Assembly: GCF_000479005.1 (NCBI RefSeq)
Contig: NZ_AWXC01000007.1
Location: 124,001-188,000, forward strand
DNA from: Prevotella sp. BV3P1
GTDB lineage: Bacteria; Bacteroidota; Bacteroidia; Bacteroidales; Bacteroidaceae
Reading direction: 5' to 3'
Length of the DNA stretch: 64,000 nucleotides
A program made the position numbers and the translations under genes. Shown here one piece after another: positions 1 to 7,545 of the stretch. The stretch's first letter is position 1. The number at the start of each line of letters is the position of its first letter. The notes under the pieces were generated by a model. That model was not told where the DNA came from, did not search any database, and saw only the letters and a list, made by a program, of their open reading frames with translations.

Positions 1-1983
1 GCGCATCTTGTTGATGAAGGCTTCCATGATAATGATGGTCACGACCGGGAAAAGCTCGCGATTTTCCTTTATCGAATCAATCTCGAAGACGATGAACCGC
101 TTGCCGAGCAGGTCGATGTTCTCCGTGGAGTTGAGCAGGAAGTCGTAGCGTCCGCCCCGGTAATACTGCCGCATGGTGGTGAGCATATTGTCGATGTTGA
201 AATCGGACTTCTCCACCTTTATCTCACGTTCCGCCAGTTCGCAGCGGTAGTCGTCGCGCATATACTCATAGAAGGTGTTGAACGAGGGGACGATGCTCCG
301 GTCAGCCCTGATACGCTCGATGTATGCGTTCACCGCACTGCCCAGTTCGCCGCTCTCCGTTTTCGTAACTTTGTCGTCCTCCGACTTCCAGAGTGTCAGC
401 AGCAGCGTCTTGATGCTGTCCTTTTTCTCCACGTCGAACACGTAATCATCGGTGTAAAACGGATTGAACGAAATCGGTTTCTCCTCCGTGTAGGTGAAGT
501 ACACGCCGTCCGCCCCGTTTGTCTTGCGCCGGATCATCTCGCACAAGCCCTGATAGGAGTTTCCCGTATCCACCAGTACCACGTGCGTACCCTGCTCGTA
601 GTATTGCCTCACGAGGTGGTTCATAAAGAAGGATTTGCCGCTGCCCGAAGGACCCAACACGAACTTGTTGCGGTTGGTCGTGATGCCCCGCTTCATCGGC
701 AGGTCGCTGATGTCGAGGTGCAACGGTTTTCCCGTAAGCCTGTCCACCATCTTGATACCGAAGGGCGAGAGCGAACTGCGGTAGTTGGTTTCCTCCGTGA
801 AAAGGCACACCGCCTGCTCGATGAAGGTATGGAAACTCTCTTCCGCCGGGAAGTCCGCCGCGTTGCCGGGCATCGCCGCCCAGTAGAGCGTCGGGCAGTC
901 GATGGTGTTGTGGCGCGGCACGCACTCCATGCTTGCCAGCTGGCTGCCTACATCGTTCTTTATATGCTTCAGTTCCTCCGCGTCATCGCTCCACGCCATG
1001 ACGTTGAAGTGCGCCCGTACCGAGGTCAGCCCGTAGGAATGGGCTTCGTTCAGGTACTGGTCTATCCATTCGCGGTTGATGCTGTTGCTCCGGCTGTATC
1101 GGGATAGCGACTGCATATTCCTCGCGGACTTCTCGAACTTCTGCAAATTTTCCTCACTGTTGTCGATAATCACATACTGGTTGTAGATGTGGTTGCAGGA
1201 GAGCAGCAGCCCCACGGGGGAGGCGAAGGAAAGGCGGCAGTCCGAGCGGTCGGTGGAGAGTTTCTCGTAGCGGATGTCGGTAGCCACCTTTCCGGGCATA
1301 TCCTCCGCATCGGAGAGGGTGTGCAGGCACAGGCGGTTGTCACCGATGCGCATTTCTTTTGCCGAGAGGTCGATGTCCTGCAAGGTCGTGTCGCCTTCGG
1401 GCATGAGCGAGAAGTAACGCTCTATCAGCCCGGTAGATTTCTCCGTGCCTACAATCTCATCGGTGGAGAGGCGGCGCAGCCTGACAAAGCCGCTGTCGTT
1501 CATGATACGCTCGAACTGTTCGGCGGCCTCCATGAACTTCCCGGCGGTTTCCTTGTCCAGTTCTTTCGGGATGATATGCCCCCGGCACAGCGTACTGAAG
1601 TTGCTCTGCATCCGGTTACGTTCCTTTGTCGTCTTGGTCAGGTAGAGGTAGCAGGTGTGTTTCAGGTACGGACGCTCGTTGAAATGGCGTTCAAAGGAGC
1701 GGCTCAGAAAACTCATGTCGTCTTTCTGTAACTCCGGCTTGTATTTCTCCTTGATGAACCAGTCCTGCTTATGCACGACGCAGAAGTCCGGCAGCACCTT
1801 GATAGCCTTGCACCAGCAGCCGTGTATCGCCTCGTACTCCGCATCCGTCACGGTGTAAAGCTCCGGCAGTTCCACCTCGAAAGCCACCGTGATGTCGGCG
1901 TCTTTGGAGATGATGCAGCCATGCTCAACAGCCAGCAGCGGGAACTTGTTTTCCAGTGTTGTCATTTTGGATGTATTTCTCAT
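1..1983 (-). CDS. traG: TraG-family conjugative transposon ATPase (VirB4-like), 3' end cut by window
   Basis: VirB4-type ATPase that energises pilus assembly and DNA transfer in the type IV secretion system of Bacteroidetes conjugative transposons; acts at the inner membrane, cytoplasmic side. The frame is open from an ATG at 1983 to the window edge (661 codons), so the last part of a protein usually a little over 800 residues is missing. A Walker A motif (GPSGSGKS) lies near residues 444-451. The start overlaps the traF stop as ATGA, implying translational coupling. It is the last gene of the visible tra operon. Family assignment is firm from motif, order and N-terminal sequence. Confidence 0.9.
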   Translation of the reverse strand, partial: MRNTSKMTTLENKFPLLAVEHGCIISKDADITVAFEVELPELYTVTDAEYEAIHGCWCKAIKVLPDFCVVHKQDWFIKEKYKPELQKDDMSFLSRSFERHFNERPYLKHTCYLYLTKTTKERNRMQSNFSTLCRGHIIPKELDKETAGKFMEAAEQFERIMNDSGFVRLRRLSTDEIVGTEKSTGLIERYFSLMPEGDTTLQDIDLSAKEMRIGDNRLCLHTLSDAEDMPGKVATDIRYEKLSTDRSDCRLSFASPVGLLLSCNHIYNQYVIIDNSEENLQKFEKSARNMQSLSRYSRSNSINREWIDQYLNEAHSYGLTSVRAHFNVMAWSDDAEELKHIKNDVGSQLASMECVPRHNTIDCPTLYWAAMPGNAADFPAEESFHTFIEQAVCLFTEETNYRSSLSPFGIKMVDRLTGKPLHLDISDLPMKRGITTNRNKFVLGPSGSGKSFFMNHLVRQYYEQGTHVVLVDTGNSYQGLCEMIRRKTNGADGVYFTYTEEKPISFNPFYTDDYVFDVEKKDSIKTLLLTLWKSEDDKVTKTESGELGSAVNAYIERIRADRSIVPSFNTFYEYMRDDYRCELAEREIKVEKSDFNIDNMLTTMRQYYRGGRYDFLLNSTENIDLLGKRFIVFEIDSIKENRELFPVVTIIIMEAFINKMR

Positions 1984-2312
1984 GTCGTTTCTTCCTTTCG
2001 TTGCCGTTTGAATAATCGGGTGATCCGCCGCCGGTTGATAAGGTATCGGGGATGGCTCCTTGCCGCTCCCAATTTCATCAGCCCGTATTCGCCGTACCGG
2101 GCGTTCAGCGCGAAGGTCTGCCATACGAGGACGGAAGACGATGCCGCGCCGAAGCCGATACATATCCACTGGTCGATGCCGACCATGTAAAGGATGACGA
2201 ACAGGACGAAGAGAGCCAGCAGACCTCCGCAGAAGATGAAGAGGTACTGAGCCTTCAGACCCTTGAACTCGACCGGACGGCCGATACCCTTGTTTATCGG
2301 GTATTCAGCCAT
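1980..2312 (-). CDS. traF: TraF, DUF4133 VirB3-like conjugation membrane protein
   Basis: Small inner-membrane component of the conjugative type IV secretion apparatus, 110 residues. It has two adjacent hydrophobic segments (about residues 25-65) followed by a basic tail, as in VirB3-like DUF4133 proteins. It starts with MAEYPINKG, ends in an ATGA overlap with traG and follows traE by 10 bp. The traE-traF-traG order is that of CTnDOT-type elements, which supports the call more than any single motif. Confidence 0.88.
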   Translation of the reverse strand: MAEYPINKGIGRPVEFKGLKAQYLFIFCGGLLALFVLFVILYMVGIDQWICIGFGAASSSVLVWQTFALNARYGEYGLMKLGAARSHPRYLINRRRITRLFKRQRKEETT

Positions 2313-2322
2313 ACGTTATTTA

Positions 2323-2634
2323 TTAAAGGAAGAATGAGCGCAGGATAGTCGCAGCTACAATTAAAAAAATGCACGCACCGAACCACGAGGCAGCGGTTTT
2401 CGAGGTGTCCGGGTCGCCGGACGAAAACTTGCCATAGACTTTCACGCCGCCGATAAGCCCGACCACCGCGCCGATGGCATAGATAAGTTTCGTGCCGGGG
2501 TCGAAATACGAACTCACCATAGAGGTGGCTTCGTTGATACCTGCCAGACCGTTTCCCTGCGCAAATGCGGAGGCGGTTGCGGCAATCATAAGTGCCGCAG
2601 AGATGATTAACTTTTGTCTGATGTTCTTGTTCAT
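2323..2634 (-). CDS. traE: TraE, DUF4134 VirB2-like pilin candidate
   Basis: 103-residue protein with an N-terminal signal peptide (cleavage likely after the AFAQ around residue 26) and two hydrophobic helices (about 47-67 and 84-102). This is the layout of a VirB2-like major pilin, and DUF4134 occupies that place in Bacteroidetes conjugative transposons. It lies 10 bp upstream of traF. The 203 bp before it hold no gene but do contain a leader motif shared by several genes of this element (2704-2721). Pilin function is inferred from the family. Confidence 0.87.
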   Translation of the reverse strand: MNKNIRQKLIISAALMIAATASAFAQGNGLAGINEATSMVSSYFDPGTKLIYAIGAVVGLIGGVKVYGKFSSGDPDTSKTAASWFGACIFLIVAATILRSFFL

Positions 2635-2703
2635 AAACTGTTCTTGTTTTGTGCCGTTGAAAGGGTGGATAGTCCTTTTTCGGGCGGTTGATACTTGATT
2701 ACT

Positions 2704-2721
2704 TTACTTTGGTTTTAGTGG
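2704..2721 (-). promoter_or_regulatory. shared leader motif copy 1 (upstream of traE)
   Basis: Minus-strand CCACTAAAACCAAAGTAA, 69 bp upstream of the traE ATG. Close relatives of this 18-mer occur immediately upstream of mobA, the DUF1896 gene and an HTH gene, upstream of topB, and once with no clear gene. Function unknown; it may be a translation-leader or promoter-related element peculiar to the transposon. Confidence 0.5.
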
Positions 2722-2837
2722 TTGCCCGTTTGTTTCTACGGACTTGGGTGTGTCCGTTGCGGATTGGCTGTACCTTGTACCGCCGTGCGCGTGGTGTGAT
2801 GCTGTCTTACGTTTTCATTTCCATTCTTTTTTAGCCG

Positions 2838-3566
2838 TTATACATAGTCCCGAATATTGAACTCGTCAATGTTGTCGGGTACGGTAAATTCCTTTTTCGG
2901 TTTCTTCAGCCGGACTTCGATAAGCCCCTTGATGCGGATGCTCAGTTCCGTCGAGCCGGACATCAGTTTCTCGTACAGTTCCGTTCCTTCCATATCGGAG
3001 AAGACCTTTGCCGCACGTTCCCGTTCTGCCGTTGTCGCTTCCGGGTTCTTGGCAGCTCTGACCGCATCGTCTATCTCGTCAAAACTGCTTCCCGTAGCTC
3101 TTGGTGTGTCGGGCGTTCCGTCCTCCGGTTCATCCTCCCCGAACTCCAGTTCCGAAGGCGGGATGCTCGTGAAGGTTTCATCGAGTTTTTCCTCCGGGAC
3201 TTGTGCCGGGTGGGACACGGTTTCCGTGTTTCCGTCGTCAAAAGTAGCCTCTTCCTCCGACAGCTCAATGCCTTTTTCCGAAGTGGCGGCTTCCTGCGTC
3301 GGTATGGCAGCGGTTGTCCGGGTTGATGCCATCCTGAAACGGCTCTTGCCGATGATGTCCGATGTTTCTGCGGGAGATGCCTCCCGTACCGTTTCCTGCT
3401 TTGCCGCCATGCCGTCCAGCGACCTCCACAGTCCGGCAATGCCTTTAAGGAAGCGGACGAATCTCGTTTCCATGATGCGGTCGTAGAGCAGCAGGAACAG
3501 GAACCACAGGTTACAGCCGACCGATACGGCCAGCAGAATGTCAGTCATGCTTATTGTTCCATTCAT
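2838..3566 (-). CDS. traD: TraD-position conjugative transposon protein, membrane-anchored
   Basis: 242 residues: one N-terminal membrane segment (about residues 8-26, continuing LWFLFLLLYD), then a long acidic, Ser/Thr/Pro/Glu-rich stretch (about 60-170) and a more conserved C-terminus ending in an acidic, aromatic tail. It lies between the DUF3408 genes and traE, the traD place in CTnDOT-like operons. The start could be M1 (MNGTIS) or M7 (MTDILL); M1 is kept because it follows traC by 19 bp. Biochemical role unknown. The symbol rests on gene order. Confidence 0.75.
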   Translation of the reverse strand: MNGTISMTDILLAVSVGCNLWFLFLLLYDRIMETRFVRFLKGIAGLWRSLDGMAAKQETVREASPAETSDIIGKSRFRMASTRTTAAIPTQEAATSEKGIELSEEEATFDDGNTETVSHPAQVPEEKLDETFTSIPPSELEFGEDEPEDGTPDTPRATGSSFDEIDDAVRAAKNPEATTAERERAAKVFSDMEGTELYEKLMSGSTELSIRIKGLIEVRLKKPKKEFTVPDNIDEFNIRDYV

Positions 3567-3585
3567 GTGCGTTCTCTTTTAAGGG

Positions 3586-3945
3586 TTAGAATACTGCATC
3601 GTAATTCCTGGCGTAAAGGCTCTTTATCGCCTCTTCGCACTGGTTGAAGTGGTGCGTAAGCACATGGTCGATGTAGGCGGACAGCGAAAGCCTGTCATGC
3701 CCGATAACGCGGGTGATGCGCATGATGCGGTCGTGGTACTCCGGGCGCACGTATGCCATCTTCCCCTCGCGTGCCTTTACTTCGGGTTCACGGATGAAAA
3801 GCCGTTCATAGTCCTTTTCGCCGCATTTGCCGCTTACCGGCACGGGCGACAGGATTTCCACACTCGCCTGCACTTGGGCAAGCATACTTCCGCCGTCATG
3901 GTGCGGACTTCTGTTTTTCTGATTCTTTTCCTGATTCATATTCAT
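3586..3945 (-). CDS. traC: DUF3408 conjugative transposon protein (TraC position)
   Basis: 119 residues with a basic, low-complexity N-terminus and a conserved C-terminal domain (about 50-119) containing YVRPEYHDRIMRI and a predicted ribbon-helix-helix-like pattern (LSLSAYIDHVLTHHF). The upstream gene product has the same architecture, so the two look like diverged duplicates. The start overlaps the stop of the upstream gene by 4 bases (ATGA). DUF3408 proteins are found only with Bacteroidetes transfer operons; DNA binding is an inference from the fold-like pattern. Confidence 0.78.
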   Translation of the reverse strand: MNMNQEKNQKNRSPHHDGGSMLAQVQASVEILSPVPVSGKCGEKDYERLFIREPEVKAREGKMAYVRPEYHDRIMRITRVIGHDRLSLSAYIDHVLTHHFNQCEEAIKSLYARNYDAVF

Positions 3946-4388
3946 ATTAAGTCTTCACGTTGTTTCTTGTACAGTTCGTTTATTTTCTCCTTGTGCTGTT
4001 CCAGATGTTGGCGCAGCACGGTGTCCACGTAGCCGCCTACCGAGATTTCCCGTCCGGCGATGTCGTTCACGATTTTAAGAATCTTGCTGTGTACGTCGCG
4101 GCTGATATAGACGCACTGGCGTGTCTTTATCTCGTTGCGGCGAAGGAACAGACCGGAATAGTCGTCCTCCTGCCGTTTGCGGCGGGCGGTGTCTTTCTGC
4201 ACCTTCTCCCTTGACGGGGATGCCGTGGGCGGCGGTTCCGTTTCCGGGACGCTCTCTTCTTCGGGGGCAGGTACGGGCGGCTCCTGTGCGCGGTACAGGG
4301 TCCCGTCCTGCTTGCGTCTGCCGATGGAGGCTATCAACAGTTCCTCGTCAATGCCTTCGGTGTTCACTTTCCTGCTGCCCATGCTCAT
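3942..4388 (-). CDS. traB: DUF3408 conjugative transposon protein (TraB position)
   Basis: 148 residues. The N-terminal half is Pro/Glu-rich and probably disordered; the C-terminal half has CVYISRDVHSKILKIV followed by ISVGGYVDTVLRQHL, parallel to the next gene's product. It overlaps traA at one end and the second DUF3408 gene at the other, each by an ATGA junction, so traA, traB and traC are translated as a coupled set. It probably works with the ParA-like TraA, as ribbon-helix-helix partners often do; this is inference from position and pattern. Confidence 0.78.
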   Translation of the reverse strand: MSMGSRKVNTEGIDEELLIASIGRRKQDGTLYRAQEPPVPAPEEESVPETEPPPTASPSREKVQKDTARRKRQEDDYSGLFLRRNEIKTRQCVYISRDVHSKILKIVNDIAGREISVGGYVDTVLRQHLEQHKEKINELYKKQREDLI

Positions 4389-5146
4389 TGAGGTTTGATG
4401 ATACGGCTGATTTCTTCCGAGAACTCACGGATACCGCTCCCTTTCAGAAGGGACACATCCATCGGGAAGATGGTAGAGCGGAATACGCTCTTGCGCTCTT
4501 CCGAGAGGTCACGCCGGAACTTCTTGCTGTCGGGCAGGCGGGTGGACAACACCGACAACCCCATTTCGGCAATCACATCTTCATACAGGTCGTACAGCCC
4601 GTTCTTCTCCCTGCCGTCCACCATCGTCCAGAACAGGTACAGCCCTTTTGTTTTCGCCTGCCCCGTCGTCATGAGGTTGTCACGGAACATCACGGCGAAT
4701 TGCAGGGTGCTTTCCACGACAAAGCGGTCGGCACTCATGGGCGCGAAGATGTAATCCATCTGTGAGAGGGTCTTTACCACACCGTTGCTTTTCAGCGTTC
4801 CCGGCATATCGAAGAACACGATGTCCGGTTTCGCATCTTCTTCGGCAAGCATCCTTTCGGCATCGTCAAGGGCGTTGAGGGCGTCGCTTGCAATGACCGG
4901 ATAGGCGTTCTTTTTTATTTTGCGGAAATGGTCACACGCGAGTGCCTTGAAATAGAGGCTCTCGTCGATAAGTTTCGTTTCGCGTTCGCGCAGCCCGTGG
5001 ATGCTGTGTTGCGGGGCGTCGCAATCTATGACGGCGACATTGTGACCTTGCACGTTGTGGAGGTAGCTGGCGGCAAGAGCCGTGACGGTCGATTTTCCGA
5101 TACCTCCCTTTTGTGTTGCGAATGCAACGAAGATTTCATTACTCAT
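4385..5146 (-). CDS. traA: TraA, ParA/MinD-family ATPase of the transfer operon
   Basis: First gene of the tra operon, 253 residues from the ATG at 5146 (MSNEIFVAF). The frame runs back to 5212, but the ParA fold starts at this ATG. It has a deviant Walker A (KGGIGKST near residues 12-19), a Walker A-prime-like DCDAPQ and DMPG as the switch motif. ParA-family proteins position DNA or protein cargo on membranes or nucleoid. Here it is coupled to two DUF3408 genes and reads away from the mob operon. Identification as a ParA ATPase is firm; its exact role in transfer is not known from sequence. Confidence 0.88.
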   Translation of the reverse strand: MSNEIFVAFATQKGGIGKSTVTALAASYLHNVQGHNVAVIDCDAPQHSIHGLRERETKLIDESLYFKALACDHFRKIKKNAYPVIASDALNALDDAERMLAEEDAKPDIVFFDMPGTLKSNGVVKTLSQMDYIFAPMSADRFVVESTLQFAVMFRDNLMTTGQAKTKGLYLFWTMVDGREKNGLYDLYEDVIAEMGLSVLSTRLPDSKKFRRDLSEERKSVFRSTIFPMDVSLLKGSGIREFSEEISRIIKPQ

Positions 5147-5855
5147 GGTTCTATTGCTTTTAATGGTTGATGAATTGTTTTCCTGTTCCTGTACGGAAGC
5201 GGTGACATACATATCCGCGTCCGTGAATCATTATCCGGGCGGTTCGTCACGTATCCGCTTCAATGGTGAAGCCGGGATTCGGATAACCGATGAATGACGG
5301 CATTGCGTCATGAAGTCATTGAATCCGTGAATCACCGCGTCACTGGAAAACCGGGTATCCGACGGTTCGGATATTCGGTTTGGCAAATATCCGCCGAAGC
5401 GGTTTGCCGGGTATCTGAAAGTTCCTTTTTCCATATCTTCAAATCGTTCGTTTCTTGAATCATGCTGCAAATAAACAAGGATATTTTTGAATCCGTATCA
5501 CTTCTCCGGCAAGTGGCAGCACGTTGCGCCGGTTGGCACTGATTGTCCGGGTCAAGCCTCTGTCCGATACCGCGTTAAGGGCGTAACTTTGCACCCGAAC
5601 GGCAGGGTTCGCCGCAGGTGGCGCAGCCCGGAGTTTGAAAGGCATTCCCCCAATCCGTCCCCGACGGATTTTTATGTTCCTCTGAACATAGCAAGGTATG
5701 TTTTCAGCCGCTCAAAATATTTTGAGCAGCCACGAAAACGCCTTGCCCTTGCAGGGGGCGGGCTTACCCTCCGAAGTCGGGAAGCCTCTCAAACCGGCGG
5801 TGTCTGTGCCTCGAAGCGGCGGCTTATGCCGTCAAACCGCTAAATCCAAAGTAAT
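5147..5855. other. divergent tra/mob intergenic region, probable oriT
   Basis: About 700 bp without a convincing gene between traA and mobA. It contains an 8-bp perfect inverted repeat (5368-5375 with 5386-5393) and a run of three hairpins next to mobA: ATCCGTC/GACGGAT (5653-5669), TATGTTC/GAACATA (5673-5690) and the 18-bp perfect palindrome GCTCAAAATATTTTGAGC (5710-5727). Relaxase recognition sites usually lie beside the relaxase operon and contain such repeats. The nick site is not identified. Confidence 0.55.
5840..5855 (+). promoter_or_regulatory. shared leader motif copy 2 (abuts mobA start)
   Basis: CTAAATCCAAAGTAAT ends one base before the mobA ATG, where a leader or ribosome-entry element would sit. 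It matches motifs before other genes of the element. Bacteroidetes rarely use strong Shine-Dalgarno pairing, and none is visible here. Confidence 0.5.
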
Positions 5856-6284
5856 ATGAGTGAAAAAAGAAGAAACAAAGGCGGGAGAAATCCCAAACTC
5901 GATCCGGCGGTGTTCCGCTACACCGTCCGTTTCAGCGAGGAGGAACACAACCGTTTCCTCTCCATGTTCGAGAAGTCGGGCGTTTACGCCAAATCAGTTT
6001 TCCTGAAGGCGCACTTCTTCGGACAGCCGTTCAAGGTGCTGAAAGTGGACAAGACGCTGGTGGATTACTACACCAAACTGTCCGATTTTCATGCGCAGTT
6101 CCGCGCGATAGGTACAAATTACAACCAAGTTGTGAAGGAACTGAGGCTGCATTTTTCCGAGAAAAAGGCGATGGCGTTGCTTTACAAGCTGGAACAACAG
6201 ACCGTAGAACTTGTGAAACTGAGCCGTAAAATTGTGGAACTTTCAAGAGAAATGCAGGAAAAATGGTCGCAAAAATCAGTGTAG
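5856..6284 (+). CDS. mobA: MobA, plasmid-mobilisation accessory protein (ribbon-helix-helix type)
   Basis: 142 residues, basic N-terminus (SEKRRNKGGRNP), then RYTVRFSEEEHNRFLSMFE, a pattern typical of MobC/ribbon-helix-helix oriT-binding accessory proteins, then a C-terminal helical region rich in Leu and Lys (about 75-140). Such proteins bind oriT and help the relaxase load. The relaxase gene follows with a 22-base overlap. The start is fixed by the adjacent leader motif and the conserved N-terminus. Confidence 0.82.
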   Translation: MSEKRRNKGGRNPKLDPAVFRYTVRFSEEEHNRFLSMFEKSGVYAKSVFLKAHFFGQPFKVLKVDKTLVDYYTKLSDFHAQFRAIGTNYNQVVKELRLHFSEKKAMALLYKLEQQTVELVKLSRKIVELSREMQEKWSQKSV

Positions 6285-7513
6285 GAAACTCGTTGTATGG
6301 CGCACTTGCCTACAACGGGGAGAAAATCAACGAGGCGAAAGGGCGGCTTCTGACAACCAACCGCATCTACAATGACGGCACGGGAACGATGGAAATCCAT
6401 AGGGCGATGGAGGACTTTCTCGCTCTGATGCCCGTTCGGTCGAAGGTGGAGAAACCGGTGGTGCATATCTCACTCAATCCGCATCCCGACGATATTTTGA
6501 CGGACACGGAGCTTCAGAATATCGCACGGGAGTATCTGGAGAAGATGGGCTTCGGCAACCAGCCGTATCTCGTTTTCAAGCACGAGGACATCGACCGCCA
6601 CCATCTGCATATTGTGACGGTCAGGGTGGACGAGAATGGCAGGAGCATAGACACCCGGAACAATTTTTACCGGAGCAAGCAGATAACACGCGAACTGGAA
6701 CGAAAGTACGGGCTACACGACGCGGAACGCAAGAACCGCCGTCTTGACACGCCGCTACACAAGGTGGACGCCTCTGCGGGCGACGTAAAGAAGCAGGCGG
6801 GAAATATCGTCAAGGCTATCAGCGGGCAGTACCGCTTCCAGACGATGGGCGAATACCGCGCACTCCTTTCCTTATATAATATGACGGTGGAGGAAGCGCA
6901 TGGCAATGTGCGCGGACGTGAGTATCACGGGCTGGTCTATTCCGTCACGGACGACAAGGGCAACAAGGTCGGCAATCCGTTCAAGTCCTCGCTGTTCGGG
7001 AAGTCTGTGGGCTACGAAGCCGTGCAGAAGAAGTTTGCCCGTTCCAAGCAGGAGATTAAGGACAGGAAACTTGCCGACATGACGAAACGCACCGTCCTTT
7101 CCGTACTGGAAGGCACGTATGACAAGGAGAAGTTTGTAGCCACCCTCAAAGGAAAGGGCATCGACACCGTACTGCGCTACACGGAGGAAGGGCGCATCTA
7201 TGGAGCCACATTCATCGACCACCGCACGGGCTGCGTGTTGAACGGCTCACGCATGGGCAAGGAACTTTCCGCCAACGCCTTGCAGGAACACTTCACGCTG
7301 CCTTATGCCGGACAGCCGCCGATTCCGATCTCCGTTCCGGTGGAGGAACCGGAGAACAGGCAAGGATATTCCGGAGGGGAATACGAAAGCCATTCCAGTG
7401 GCATGAACCTGTTTGCCCCCGAAGGTTCGGCAGTGGACGCTGAAGAGGAAGCCTTCATCCGGGCGATGCAGCGCAAGAAGAAAAAGAAGAAGCGCAAGGG
7501 CTTGGGGACGTAA
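6263..7513 (+). CDS. mobB: MobB, relaxase/mobilisation nuclease
   Basis: 416-residue relaxase that nicks oriT and stays bound to the transferred strand. N-terminal relaxase domain (about 1-165) with the metal-binding histidine cluster KHEDIDRHHLHIVTV (about 110-125), preceded by VVHISLNPHPDD. A nucleophilic tyrosine is plausible at YNDGTG or nearby, but I cannot assign it. The C-terminus is a Lys/Arg-rich tail ending KKKKKKRKGLGT. It overlaps mobA by 22 bases and precedes mobC by 32 bp. Confidence 0.9.
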   Translation: MVAKISVGNSLYGALAYNGEKINEAKGRLLTTNRIYNDGTGTMEIHRAMEDFLALMPVRSKVEKPVVHISLNPHPDDILTDTELQNIAREYLEKMGFGNQPYLVFKHEDIDRHHLHIVTVRVDENGRSIDTRNNFYRSKQITRELERKYGLHDAERKNRRLDTPLHKVDASAGDVKKQAGNIVKAISGQYRFQTMGEYRALLSLYNMTVEEAHGNVRGREYHGLVYSVTDDKGNKVGNPFKSSLFGKSVGYEAVQKKFARSKQEIKDRKLADMTKRTVLSVLEGTYDKEKFVATLKGKGIDTVLRYTEEGRIYGATFIDHRTGCVLNGSRMGKELSANALQEHFTLPYAGQPPIPISVPVEEPENRQGYSGGEYESHSSGMNLFAPEGSAVDAEEEAFIRAMQRKKKKKKRKGLGT

Positions 7514-7545
7514 TCAGGAGTATCAACAATCAAAAAAATCAATGT

